Assembly (NCBI GenBank): GCA_902514485.1
Contig: CABXQY010000003.1
Coordinates: forward strand, 1 to 50,282
Reading direction: 5' to 3'
DNA length: 50,282 nucleotides
Source: an uncultured Candidatus Poseidoniales archaeon
Lineage (GTDB): Archaea; Thermoplasmatota; Poseidoniia; Poseidoniales; Thalassarchaeaceae
Shown: in pieces, positions 1-8,664 of the stretch
Layout of the letters: the number at the start of each line of letters is the position of its first letter
Position numbering within the stretch: position 1 is the first letter of the stretch
Position numbers and translations under genes: made by a program
Notes under the pieces: generated by a model
The model's database searches: none
What the model saw: only the letters and a program-made list of their open reading frames with translations
What the model was told of the DNA's origin: nothing

Positions 1-681
1 AACCATCCAAATAGAGAAGAAGAAGAAAATAAATTTGTAACTGCAGTTAAGAATATAGTCAGAAGAGGAGGAGTGGCATTAGTACCTGCATTTGCATCAG
101 GAAGAGGTCAAGATATTCTCAGAATTCTCCATCGAGAGGTGCCCGAATTGAATGTACATTACGACGGAATGGGGACTAGGCTGACAAGAAAATGGTTCGA
201 TAACCCTCAACATATTCGTGATCCGAGTACCTTAGAAGAAGTATGGAAATGGACGAAAAAAGTTTCCAGTAAATCAGATCGAAAAAAGGCCCTTCAAGCA
301 GATGTAATAGTAACTACAAGTGGAATGTTGGACGGAGGGCCAGCTCTTTGGTATCTAAACCGTCTTAGAAACGATCAAGCAAATGGGATTTTAATAACTG
401 GTTATCAGGCAGAAAATTCGGGAGGAAGAAAACTACTCGATGAAGGTAAAATAAGCATATTTGGTAACATGACACAAATTGATTTAGAAGTATCTCAATT
501 TCAATTATCAAACCATGCGGGACATAGTGAATTATGCGATTTTGCGAATGGTTGTAACCCTCAAAACATGATATTATTTCATGCCCCGGAAGAAAGTCGA
601 GATGTTATTTTTTCCGAAATGGGTGAAAAAATCAAAATCCATTTACCGGTTAATGGCACTCCTATCCTGATTAATTCTTGA
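1..681 (+). CDS. beta-CASP metallo-beta-lactamase-fold ribonuclease, C-terminal part (5' end outside window)
   Basis: The reading frame is open from base 1, so the GTG at 73 in the ORF track is internal and the gene begins upstream of the window. The visible 226 residues are the beta-CASP and C-terminal part of an MBL-fold RNA nuclease. They show VALVPAFASGRGQDIL (the beta-CASP PAFxxGR signature), TTSGMLDGGPALWYL, ILITGYQAENSGGR, then the histidine motif NHAGHSEL and a late LFHAPEES. Archaeal relatives (aCPSF/RNase J groups) process or degrade RNA with two zinc ions; the zinc-binding HxHxDH half would lie upstream and cannot be seen. No KH domain is visible. The exact subgroup (aCPSF2-like or another) is not settled. 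Confidence 0.85.
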   Translation, partial: NHPNREEEENKFVTAVKNIVRRGGVALVPAFASGRGQDILRILHREVPELNVHYDGMGTRLTRKWFDNPQHIRDPSTLEEVWKWTKKVSSKSDRKKALQADVIVTTSGMLDGGPALWYLNRLRNDQANGILITGYQAENSGGRKLLDEGKISIFGNMTQIDLEVSQFQLSNHAGHSELCDFANGCNPQNMILFHAPEESRDVIFSEMGEKIKIHLPVNGTPILINS

Positions 682-707
682 TTCAAGGGCTCCGAACAAT
701 TCATAGG

Positions 708-722
708 CCTTATGTAATAAGG
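708..722. other. perfect 6-bp hairpin, possible terminator or operator
   Basis: CCTTAT-GTA-ATAAGG forms a perfect stem with a three-base loop between the ribonuclease stop and the purine permease start. There is no strong T-run after it. It could end the upstream transcript or be a binding palindrome for the permease promoter; the sequence alone does not decide. Confidence 0.3.
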
Positions 723-769
723 AAGACTTAATCAGGCCACGTCCTGAAGAAAGAAAACAGGTGAAAAAG

Positions 770-2365
770 ATGGAAAACGCAAAAGCAGACGAATATTTTG
801 GATATACAGAGAAGGGCGGAACCTTCGATGGCGAGATTAGAGCAGGGTTCACAACCTTCCTAACAATGGCATATATCCTGCTAGTAAACCCAGCAATGCT
901 AACAGTAGCAATTGGTGATGGTACAGATGCAGGTAATGCCACAGCCTTCGCAGACATACTCTTCGCCACAGCAGTAGCGGCCTTTATCGGCTGTACTGTT
1001 ATGGGATTGTGGGCAAATTTACCCTTTGCCTTGGCACCAGGAATGGGGCTTAACGCATACTTCACATTCGGTGTCGTATTAGGAATGGGTATTGCTTGGG
1101 AAGTTGCATTATTTGCAGTATTTGTAGAAGGTATTCTATTTATGATAATGTCTCTACCTCAAGTAGGTTGGAGAACAGCAATGATAAATTCAATACCAAC
1201 CGATCTCAAGATAGCAACTGGTGCGGGTATCGGAATGTTCCTTTCAATCATTGGTTTGAGAGAAATGGGTTGGATCCGAGATGATGGTGCAACGCTTGTA
1301 AATATCGCAGATACAGAAAAGTGGGGCGCAACATCATACGGTATTCCCGATGGATTTTGTTTAGAAGACCATTATGACGCTGCAACAGACTCAATGGTTT
1401 GTGACGTGGTTCAAGACGGATATCTCGAATTAGGAAGTTATGGTCTCCACCAAGAAGGAGCAATAATAGGAATGTTAGCTCTAATCGCAATAGCAGTACT
1501 AATGGCTCGTGGCATCAGAGGTGCTATGATTTACGGTATTATCGTGGCATCAGTATATGGTTGGGCTGTAGGGGCATCAGATCCTTACAACTTCTACTTC
1601 GAAGGCGCACCGGGATGGGGCGGACACGAAGCAACTGCACCTGCATTAGCATCAATAGTCAGCATGCCTTCAATGCCTGAAACCACGCTCTTTGCAGCAT
1701 TTGGTGACGCAGGAATGGGCGCTCTAGAAAAGTCAAACATGGGCGACTTCCTTCTTGTTATGATTGCCTTCCTTTTCGTAGATATATTTGATACGTCAGG
1801 TACTCTTTATTCCGTCGGCCGACAAGCAGGATACGTCGACGAAAACGACGAGTTAATGAACTCCAATGAAGCATTCATGTCAGATGCAGCTGCAACAATC
1901 GTAGGAGGTATGCTAGGTACTAGTACTACGACCACATACATTGAATCAGCAGCGGGTGTTGAAGACGGTGGAAAGACAGGATTGGTTGCCGTTACAGTTG
2001 GTGTGCTAATGCTTTCCGGACTGTTTTTCACAGATTTATTTGCAGCAATACCTCAGTATGCTATGGCATCCGCTTTAGTAATTGTAGGCGCAATGATGAT
2101 GAGGCAGGCAGCAGATATCGATTGGCATGACGCGGAGATGGCATTACCAGCTTTCATTACAATGGTGATGATGCCATTCACTTACTCAATTGCAGATGGT
2201 ATTGCATGGGGTATTATCTCATGGGTAGCTATCAAAGCAGGTATGGGCAAGTTCGATGAGATCAATAAAGTCATGGGCATTCTTTGCGTATTGATGATAA
2301 TGTTCTACATAGGGCCTGGAGACGAATCTACCTTTGGTTGGATTCTCGGCATATTAGGATTCTAA
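770..2365 (+). CDS. NCS2-family (AzgA-type) purine/nucleobase permease
   Basis: Polytopic transporter of 532 residues predicted to import hypoxanthine, guanine or adenine. The N-terminus AGFTTFLTMAYILLVNPAML and the late motifs FDTSGTLYSVGRQAGY and GTSTTTTYIESAAGVE are hallmark AzgA-branch NCS2 sequences. A hydrophilic segment around residues 170-225, rich in Asp, Tyr and Cys, interrupts the membrane core and is longer than I expect for the family. The ORF track starts at GTG 761, but AGGTGA at 759-764 is a good Shine-Dalgarno site five bases before ATG 770, so I take 770. It lies just upstream of apt, so uptake and salvage of purine bases form one unit. The exact substrate cannot be read from sequence. 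Confidence 0.9.
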   Translation: MENAKADEYFGYTEKGGTFDGEIRAGFTTFLTMAYILLVNPAMLTVAIGDGTDAGNATAFADILFATAVAAFIGCTVMGLWANLPFALAPGMGLNAYFTFGVVLGMGIAWEVALFAVFVEGILFMIMSLPQVGWRTAMINSIPTDLKIATGAGIGMFLSIIGLREMGWIRDDGATLVNIADTEKWGATSYGIPDGFCLEDHYDAATDSMVCDVVQDGYLELGSYGLHQEGAIIGMLALIAIAVLMARGIRGAMIYGIIVASVYGWAVGASDPYNFYFEGAPGWGGHEATAPALASIVSMPSMPETTLFAAFGDAGMGALEKSNMGDFLLVMIAFLFVDIFDTSGTLYSVGRQAGYVDENDELMNSNEAFMSDAAATIVGGMLGTSTTTTYIESAAGVEDGGKTGLVAVTVGVLMLSGLFFTDLFAAIPQYAMASALVIVGAMMMRQAADIDWHDAEMALPAFITMVMMPFTYSIADGIAWGIISWVAIKAGMGKFDEINKVMGILCVLMIMFYIGPGDESTFGWILGILGF

Positions 2366-2390
2366 TTAATTTAAATTAGGAACGTAAAGG

Positions 2391-2413
2391 GCCCCGGGTC
2401 TTAGATCCGGGGC
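2391..2413. other. strong GC-rich hairpin between permease and apt
   Basis: GCCCCGGGTC-TTA-GATCCGGGGC folds into a ten-pair stem (one G-T wobble) with a TTA loop, followed by the pyrimidine tract TCCTCCCCTTCTCT. It stands out in AT-rich surroundings and lies about 30 bases before the apt start. It may terminate the permease mRNA, protect a processed end or structure the apt leader. No purine-riboswitch consensus is visible around it. Confidence 0.5.
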
Positions 2414-2442
2414 TCCTCCCCTTCTCTAAACGAGCGATTAGC

Positions 2443-2985
2443 ATGTCAAACAATATTACAGAAATTCTTCGAAAGACAATAAGGACAGTGCCAAACTTTC
2501 CGATAGAAGGTATATTGTTTCGGGACATTTCCCCAATTCTTTCCGACGGAGACTTGTTGGAAAAAATAACAGAGAATTTCTCTGAAATAATACAAACAAA
2601 CAATCTCAAACCCGATTTAATTTTAGGGCCAGAATCTCGCGGATTTATCTTCGGCTCATTATTAGCAGCGCATTTAGGAATAGGTTTTATTCCGGTTAGA
2701 AAACCTGGAAAACTTCCATTCAAAAAAATACAAATCGAGTATTCTTTGGAATATGGTACGAACATTTTGGAAATGCATGAAGATGCAATATCTGCTGGCC
2801 AAAGGGTAATAATCATCGACGATCTTCTTGCGACAGGAGGGACAGTAGAAGCTTGTACCAAATTATGTGAGCAGTTAGGAGGAGAAGTGATTTCAAATTT
2901 GTTTGTTATAGAATTAGAAGGTTTAGGTGCCAGAGAAAAATTACATCCCATCCCTTGCATTTCATTGATTAAATATCCTGCATAG
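2443..2985 (+). CDS. apt: adenine phosphoribosyltransferase
   Basis: A 180-residue type I phosphoribosyltransferase that makes AMP from adenine and PRPP in the cytoplasm. The N-terminus (VPNFPIEGILFRDISPIL) and GPESRGFIFG are the classic Apt signatures. The PRPP-binding loop VIIIDDLLATGGTVEA lies near residues 123-138, and RKPGKLP is the flexible-loop motif. Length matches bacterial-type Apt, and the sequence is closer to that type than to the archaeal Hpt/GfcR groups. It follows the purine permease on the same strand. A related xanthine or hypoxanthine specificity is possible but less likely, given how closely the Apt motifs match. Confidence 0.93.
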   Translation: MSNNITEILRKTIRTVPNFPIEGILFRDISPILSDGDLLEKITENFSEIIQTNNLKPDLILGPESRGFIFGSLLAAHLGIGFIPVRKPGKLPFKKIQIEYSLEYGTNILEMHEDAISAGQRVIIIDDLLATGGTVEACTKLCEQLGGEVISNLFVIELEGLGAREKLHPIPCISLIKYPA

Positions 2986-3011
2986 AACCATAAAAAGGAT
3001 ATCATGCCCCC

Positions 3012-3028
3012 GATTCTTTGAAAGAGTC
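3012..3028. other. small hairpin downstream of apt
   Basis: GATTCTT-TGA-AAGAGTC forms a seven-pair stem (one wobble), flanked on both sides by runs of C. It lies between the apt stop and the next start and could be a weak terminator. There is no T-run after it. Confidence 0.25.
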
Positions 3029-3054
3029 CCCCGCTTTGCCAATAGAGGATAGTC

Positions 3055-3504
3055 ATGGCAGATAAGGCTCCACCACCACCACCAAAGCCTCCACAAAGGC
3101 CCCCTAAATCGCCTTCAAAACCCTCTCAACCACAAAAGAAAAAACCAGCACCACCAAAAGGAAAACCAAAAGGAAAACCAAAAGGAAAACCAAAAGGAAA
3201 ACCAAAAGGAAAACCAGCTCCTAAGAAGAAAAAACGCCGAAGAATAAAAATAAACACAAAACTCGGACTAAGGCAAAAGAAAATAACAGACCAAGAAGAT
3301 AGTTACACGGATCAAATAGGTTGGACAGCAATGGCAGAATCATTCGAAGACTATGAAGAACCTACTCCCGCCGAACCAGAGATAGTAACTCACCAATGTT
3401 CAATGTGCGGTTCGACAATGAGAATCCCTAGGCCCAAGAGAGAGCGTTACAAAGTTATCTGCGCTTATCCTGAATGTGGACATTCTGATATGGTTGGAAT
3501 ATAA
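3055..3504 (+). CDS. small basic zinc-ribbon protein with Pro/Lys-rich tail
   Basis: A 149-residue protein in two parts. Residues 1-75 are low complexity: a proline-rich start (APPPPPKPPQRPPK), five tandem KGKP units and a KKKKRRRIK cluster, which together would bind nucleic acid or ribosomes electrostatically. The C-terminal third carries a zinc ribbon, CSMCGSTMRIPRP then CAYPECGH, giving CxxC and CxxxxC ligand pairs about 20 residues apart. An acidic linker (ESFEDYEEPTPAEPE) joins the two. I do not recognise a named family. The fold suggests a nucleic-acid-associated protein, but function is unknown. The repeat length probably varies between strains because the DNA repeat is perfect. Confidence 0.75.
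   Translation: MADKAPPPPPKPPQRPPKSPSKPSQPQKKKPAPPKGKPKGKPKGKPKGKPKGKPAPKKKKRRRIKINTKLGLRQKKITDQEDSYTDQIGWTAMAESFEDYEEPTPAEPEIVTHQCSMCGSTMRIPRPKRERYKVICAYPECGHSDMVGI
3154..3213 (+). repeat. five perfect 12-bp tandem repeats (CCAAAAGGAAAA)
   Basis: CCAAAAGGAAAA is repeated five times without a mismatch, entirely within the small zinc-ribbon gene. The unit is a multiple of three, so copy-number change would add or remove KGKP tetrapeptides without breaking the frame. Identical synonymous codons in every copy point to recent slippage expansion. Confidence 0.95.
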
Positions 3505-3505
3505 T

Positions 3506-4309
3506 CTAAACTACAAGTATGAACATTCTTCTTATTGAAGCAATTACTAGTACTGAAATAAGCAAATATCTAATTGCTGATTGTTGTGCTACTTGAGAGC
3601 CATATTTTGAACCTAAGTAGCCACCAATTAATACTGCAAAAACAAATGGCAATAAAATTTCAAACTCGATGTCCAATTGTCCCGAAATACTCGCACCAAA
3701 TAATCCTGAGATAGAATTTAGTAAGATAAAGAGAGATGCTGTTGCAGCAGTTGTTTTGGGCGTTGCCCATTTTTTAAGCAATATCACAGGTGAAAGAAAA
3801 ATTCCTCCGCCCACGCCAATGAAACCACTCATTAGGCCGACCCCAGCTCCCACTGGCACAGCAACTGAATATTCTGGAACAACAAAATCTTCTTCATCAC
3901 TATTCTCCTTAGTTTGGAATAATTTGTACGCCGCCCATATCAGAGTAACAGAGAGGAGAGTGTCATAAATTGCGCCATCGACTTTCATGTATCCTCCAAT
4001 AATTGCAAAAGGGATACTCGCCAAAACAAACGGTAATGTAAGTTTTGGAATATGAAAACCAGCCTTTCTATAGTGATAAAAGGCTATACTAGCAACGACT
4101 AAATTTAGGCACCAAGCGTGCTGTTTCAGCCAACTACTATCATATTCTCCGTAAATAGTCAAGGATAATACTGCCAAATATCCAGAAGCACCTCCATGCC
4201 CTACACTAGAGTATAATAGTGCAACGAAAAATAATGCTAGAAGAATTAAAAAATCTGCTTCCGTAAACACAAAGTGTCCTAATGATAAATAATATTTGAA
4301 GAACACCAT
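3506..4309 (-). CDS. TauE/SafE-family membrane transporter
   Basis: Polytopic membrane protein of about 267 residues. The first helix reads LLALFFVALLYSSVGHGGASGYLA, and the second half repeats it as VGAGVGLMSGFIGVGGGIFLSP, the internal duplication typical of TauE/SafE anion or sulfite/organosulfur exporters (eight or so helices). The ORF track starts at 4345 inside the divergent moeA ORF; ATG 4309 just before the first helix avoids that overlap and seems better. An adjacent molybdopterin gene hints at an oxyanion or sulfur compound, but the substrate cannot be assigned. The stop lies one base from that of the zinc-ribbon gene, so the two genes converge. Confidence 0.85.
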   Translation of the reverse strand: MVFFKYYLSLGHFVFTEADFLILLALFFVALLYSSVGHGGASGYLAVLSLTIYGEYDSSWLKQHAWCLNLVVASIAFYHYRKAGFHIPKLTLPFVLASIPFAIIGGYMKVDGAIYDTLLSVTLIWAAYKLFQTKENSDEEDFVVPEYSVAVPVGAGVGLMSGFIGVGGGIFLSPVILLKKWATPKTTAATASLFILLNSISGLFGASISGQLDIEFEILLPFVFAVLIGGYLGSKYGSQVAQQSAIRYLLISVLVIASIRRMFILVV

Positions 4310-4352
4310 TATCAATTCAAACACATTATTCATGTGCTTAGACATTCTCGAT

Positions 4353-5570
4353 ATGCCTATGGAGAGAGGAATAACCTTGGAAAGAGCAATTTCTTTAGTC
4401 CAAAAAGAGAAAAAAGAATTGTCTATAGAGACAATTCTTTTAGATGATTCTCATGGTAGAATTTTAGCCGAACCCTTAGTGTCGAAAGTAAATGATCCGA
4501 GATTTGATAACTCGGCAATGGATGGATGGGCAGTCAGAAAGGAAGATTTTCTAGAGAGTAAAAGTATCAATTTATCTATCGTCGGAATTAGTAAAGCAGG
4601 AGGATCTTCTCCGCCATCTGTTAACTCAGGAGAGGCGTGTAAGATTATGACAGGAGCCCCAATTCCTCGGGGAGCGAATGCAATAGTTATGGTAGAAGAT
4701 AGTGAGATACACGGAAATAAAGTAATAATTTCAGGGCCAGCACGAGAAAATTATATTCGATTAAAAGGAGAGAATATTTCAGAAGGGGAAGTTATACTTT
4801 CAAAAGGCCACTTTATGGACGCGCCTTCGATTTCGCTTGTAGCTACAATGGGATATGATTGTATTCCAGTATTCTGCAAACCTATCATAGGGATAATTAG
4901 TACAGGGGATGAATTAATCCCTCCAGGTTTCGAAATAAATAATTGGCAGATATATGAATCAAACTCTTTTGGAATAGCCGACTTAGTTAGAAAAATGGGG
5001 GGCACGCCAATCCGTTATCCCGCAGTAGTAGATTCTCTTGATATATTGAGAAAATCATTAGATGAAGCTGCAAAAAATTGTGATTTGATAATAACTAGCG
5101 GAGGGGTTTCAATGGGAGATTTTGATATTGTAAGAAAGATAATGGAATTGGAGGGTGAAATTAATTTTTGGCGTATAAAAATGCGGCCAGGAGGCCCACC
5201 TATTTTTGGAAAATGGAGAAAAACGCCAATATTTGGCTTACCTGGAAATCCTGTCAGCAGCCACTTAGTATTCTTGATGATTATTTGTCCATGGTTTAGG
5301 GCATCATTTCAAGCAGATGAAGATTCAAAACCCCGTTTGGGAAGAAAGGTATCTGTAAAAATACTAGATAGTGTTAAAGGAGCCGTTGGAAAAACCTGTC
5401 TCCGCAGGATAAGAATTGTAAATGGTGAAAAAGGGTTAACTGCGACCACACACACTCATCAAGGAAGTGGAAATATTCACAGCATGGTTGCACATAATGG
5501 GGTTACTTTGCTGCCACCAAATTACGACGCTAATGCTGGTGAAATAATAGAAGCGTTCTGGCTAAATTGA
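4353..5570 (+). CDS. moeA: molybdopterin molybdenumtransferase MoeA
   Basis: About 405 residues. MoeA inserts molybdate (or tungstate) into adenylylated molybdopterin, the last common step of molybdenum-cofactor synthesis. Family landmarks are all present: RFDNSAMDGWAV near the start, GEACKIMTGAPIPRGANAIV, then the MogA-like domain with IGIISTGDELIPPG, SGGVSMGDFDIV and KMRPGGPPIFG, and FGLPGNPVSSHLVF. The C-terminal beta domain follows. The ORF track begins at 4296, but homologs start just before the ERAISLVQ segment, so ATG 4353 or 4359 is more likely. It is divergent from the TauE/SafE gene. No other cofactor gene lies in the window. Confidence 0.92.
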   Translation: MPMERGITLERAISLVQKEKKELSIETILLDDSHGRILAEPLVSKVNDPRFDNSAMDGWAVRKEDFLESKSINLSIVGISKAGGSSPPSVNSGEACKIMTGAPIPRGANAIVMVEDSEIHGNKVIISGPARENYIRLKGENISEGEVILSKGHFMDAPSISLVATMGYDCIPVFCKPIIGIISTGDELIPPGFEINNWQIYESNSFGIADLVRKMGGTPIRYPAVVDSLDILRKSLDEAAKNCDLIITSGGVSMGDFDIVRKIMELEGEINFWRIKMRPGGPPIFGKWRKTPIFGLPGNPVSSHLVFLMIICPWFRASFQADEDSKPRLGRKVSVKILDSVKGAVGKTCLRRIRIVNGEKGLTATTHTHQGSGNIHSMVAHNGVTLLPPNYDANAGEIIEAFWLN

Positions 5571-5637
5571 AAGAAAAAAGAATACATGTCTTCAAGGGCG
5601 GCCAATATTTCGAATACTACACAGAGGTACGTAGAAG

Positions 5638-8616
5638 ATGGCTTCCAAGCAAAAAAAACTAGCAACTAATCATGGCTGGATTGAGGTCAAAGGCGCTAGA
5701 ACGCATAATCTGCAAGATATCGATGTTGAAATCCCAAGAGGAAAATTTGTAGTTATTTCAGGAGTTTCTGGTTCGGGTAAATCCAGCCTTGCATTCGATA
5801 CTCTGTATGCTGAAGGTCAACGGAGATATGTAGAAAGTCTGAGTTCATATGCACGACAATTTCTAGGTCAGATGAAAAAACCGGATTGCGACTCGATAGA
5901 GGGGCTTTCACCCGCTATAAGTATAGATCAGAAACAAGGTAGTCATAATCCCAGGTCTACCGTTGCGACAGTAACTGAAATTATGGATTATATGAGATTA
6001 CTTTGGGCAAGAGTTGGAATCCCACATTGCCCCGATTGCGGCCGCGAAGTAGCAAGAAGAACTGTACAAGAAATAGTAGATGACGCGATGTGGCGTTTTG
6101 AAGAGCACGCAATCGCAATTTGGAGCCCTACAATCCGTAATCGAAAAGGAACTCATGTAGATTTATTCAAAGGGCTTGTCGAACAAGGATACTTAGAAGG
6201 TAAAATTAATGGCCGTATGGCTAGTTTTGAAAACCCCCCGGAATTAGAAAAGAATCTGAGGCATGATGTTGATGTTAGAATTGATAGATTAAAAATCAAT
6301 CGAGCCAATAGACAAAGATTGACAGAAGCAATAGAGTCAGGATTACACTTAGGTGCCGGAACCATTGCAATAGAAAGTTTAGATAAGCCAAAGAGTAAGA
6401 ACAGTAGAAACGAACAGGCCGAAAAAACAGAAAAAGGCCAAGTAACACCATATTCTGAAGAATTTGCTTGTCCTGAACACGGCGCCTTTTTACCTGAAAT
6501 GTCGCCAAGAGTATTTTCTTTCAATAATCCCCTGGGGGCATGTCCAAATTGTCAAGGACTGGGTGTACAAAGAGAATTTTCTCCAGATTTAGTCATCGAT
6601 CGAACTGCTTCTGTAGAAGAAGGATGTATTCGTCCATTCAGATCTTCGATGATGTCGGGGTGGTACAAAAGTCAAATGAGGCAGGTTTGCGAGCACTACG
6701 GCATCTCTTCTAATGTGAAGTTTGGAGATTTGAATGATGATGAACAAGATATCTTACTTTATGGCTCGGGGGGCACAATGATATCCTTTGAATTCACGTC
6801 TGAAAAAGGCTCTTCGTATCAAATGATGAGGCCGTGGGAAGGCGTATTCAATAGAATACGTAGAACTTATAATGAAACTTCATCTGATAGAACAAGATCT
6901 AGGATGACATCTTTCATGAACGATGAACCATGTCCTGATTGCCAAGGTAAGAAATTAAATAATGCAGTTAGTAAAGTAATAGTCGGAGGCGTTTCATTAC
7001 CTGCGATATCCTCCTGCAGTGTTTTAGAAGCACTAGCCGTAGTTCAATATTGGCGAGCAGGAGACTTAGATGATACATGGGAAAAATTAGGTCGAGACAA
7101 ACCAAGTAGCAAAATAATTACAATGACAAATCAACTTTCTGAACGTTCAATATTTATTGGAACGGAAATAATCAAAGAAATAGAGGCTCGACTCAGGTTC
7201 CTTGCATTAGTAGGTTTAGATTATTTGACATTGGACCGTCGAGCAAGTACACTTTCAGGAGGAGAATCCCAGAGAATTAGATTAGCCACCCAGATTGGTA
7301 CAAGATTAACTGGAGTAATGTATGTTTTAGATGAGCCCAGTATAGGTTTACACCCAAGAGATAACGACAGGCTTTTAGCAACTCTCAGAGAACTTACAAC
7401 TTTAGGAAACACCTTACTTGTAGTTGAACACGATGAGGCAACTCTCAAACAAGCTGATTGGCTTGTAGACATTGGACCTGGCGCCGGTAAGGAAGGCGGC
7501 AAAGTATTAGTTAGCGGTGAATTAGATGAACTATTTTCTAACGATGAAAGTATAACTGGGGCTTATTTGTCTGGAAAGAAAAGTATACCAATTCCAGATG
7601 ATAGAAAAATACCCGAAGAAAATAAATGGTTACATATCCGTGGAGCCAGAGAAAACAATTTACAAAACATAGATGTCTCAATTCCTCTTGGTTGTGTAGT
7701 AGCAATCACAGGCGTTTCAGGTTCAGGAAAATCCTCGTTAATCGCCTCTACATTGGCCCCTACTCTACTTCGTGAAATACATGGTACCGATGCATCACCT
7801 GGGCGGCATGATAGTATCGAAGGATTTGAAGAAATAGACAAAACAATTGTCATAGATCAATCTCCAATTGGCCGTACCCCGCGTTCGAATGCGGCGACTT
7901 ACACGGGGGCATTCGGACATATTAGGAATTTATTCGCTGAAACAATAATGGCAAAGGAAAGAGGATATATGCCAGGTCAATTTTCTTTTAATGTAAAAGG
8001 GGGCCGATGTGAATCCTGTAAGGGCGCAGGCTCAATAAAATTAGAGATGAATTTTTTACCTGATGTATGGGTGACTTGTGATGTTTGTAAAGGTAAGCGA
8101 TATACAAGAGAAACTCTAGAAGTTGAGTGGAAGGGAAAAACAATCCAAGAAATCTTAGAAATGTCAGTGGCCGAAGCAGTATTGTTCTTTGAAAACCAAA
8201 AATCTCTACATAGAATTCTTACTACTTTGAAGGATGTAGGCTTGGGTTATGTTCGATTAGGGCAACCAGCGACAACGCTATCAGGTGGAGAAGCCCAACG
8301 AGTAAAACTAGCATCAGAATTACACCGCCCCACCAGAAGTCACACTGTTTATATTCTAGATGAACCGACAACAGGGCTTTCATTATTCGATGTCCACCAA
8401 CTGACAGAGGTCCTCCTTCGTCTACGCCGAAATGGACACACAGTGATAGTAATAGAGCATCATCTTGACGTCATTAAATGCGCGGATTGGGTCATTGATT
8501 TAGGGCCTGAAGGAGGAGAATTAGGCGGACTAATAGTGGCAGAAGGCCCCCCTGAAAAAATAATCAAGGTGAAGGGCAGTTACACAGGATTACACCTTAA
8601 AGAACTACTAAACTAG
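5638..8616 (+). CDS. uvrA: excinuclease ABC subunit A
   Basis: A 992-residue UvrA, the damage-recognition ATPase of bacterial-type nucleotide excision repair. Two ABC ATPase halves are complete: Walker A near residues 42-49 (GVSGSGKS), signature LSGGESQRIRLA near 540 and Walker B YVLDEPSIGLHPRD; then a second Walker A near 692, signature LSGGEAQRVKLA near 881 and YILDEPTTGLSLFDV. Zinc modules are seen at CPEHG...CPNC (about 278-304) and CESC...CDVC (about 790-815). Length is close to the usual 940-1000. UvrB and UvrC are not in this window. The gene is of bacterial ancestry and is found in several mesophilic archaea. ATG 5638 is supported by alignment of the ATPase start. Confidence 0.97.
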   Translation: MASKQKKLATNHGWIEVKGARTHNLQDIDVEIPRGKFVVISGVSGSGKSSLAFDTLYAEGQRRYVESLSSYARQFLGQMKKPDCDSIEGLSPAISIDQKQGSHNPRSTVATVTEIMDYMRLLWARVGIPHCPDCGREVARRTVQEIVDDAMWRFEEHAIAIWSPTIRNRKGTHVDLFKGLVEQGYLEGKINGRMASFENPPELEKNLRHDVDVRIDRLKINRANRQRLTEAIESGLHLGAGTIAIESLDKPKSKNSRNEQAEKTEKGQVTPYSEEFACPEHGAFLPEMSPRVFSFNNPLGACPNCQGLGVQREFSPDLVIDRTASVEEGCIRPFRSSMMSGWYKSQMRQVCEHYGISSNVKFGDLNDDEQDILLYGSGGTMISFEFTSEKGSSYQMMRPWEGVFNRIRRTYNETSSDRTRSRMTSFMNDEPCPDCQGKKLNNAVSKVIVGGVSLPAISSCSVLEALAVVQYWRAGDLDDTWEKLGRDKPSSKIITMTNQLSERSIFIGTEIIKEIEARLRFLALVGLDYLTLDRRASTLSGGESQRIRLATQIGTRLTGVMYVLDEPSIGLHPRDNDRLLATLRELTTLGNTLLVVEHDEATLKQADWLVDIGPGAGKEGGKVLVSGELDELFSNDESITGAYLSGKKSIPIPDDRKIPEENKWLHIRGARENNLQNIDVSIPLGCVVAITGVSGSGKSSLIASTLAPTLLREIHGTDASPGRHDSIEGFEEIDKTIVIDQSPIGRTPRSNAATYTGAFGHIRNLFAETIMAKERGYMPGQFSFNVKGGRCESCKGAGSIKLEMNFLPDVWVTCDVCKGKRYTRETLEVEWKGKTIQEILEMSVAEAVLFFENQKSLHRILTTLKDVGLGYVRLGQPATTLSGGEAQRVKLASELHRPTRSHTVYILDEPTTGLSLFDVHQLTEVLLRLRRNGHTVIVIEHHLDVIKCADWVIDLGPEGGELGGLIVAEGPPEKIIKVKGSYTGLHLKELLN

Positions 8617-8664
8617 TATTTGTAGGGCTAAGATTTGAGTATGACTACCCTTTGAGGTTGAGTC

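Noticed and set aside
643-1065. Long antisense ORFs such as 643-1065, 2376-3056 and 30241-30696 on the minus strand
   Set aside because: They are shadows of well-supported genes on the other strand, with low-complexity translations and no start signals.
2366-2442. Purine riboswitch before apt
   Set aside because: The conserved purine-aptamer core is absent; only a single hairpin is seen.
3154-3213. Tandem repeat as a CRISPR-like array
   Set aside because: Units are contiguous, 12 bp, with no spacers, and lie in a coding frame.
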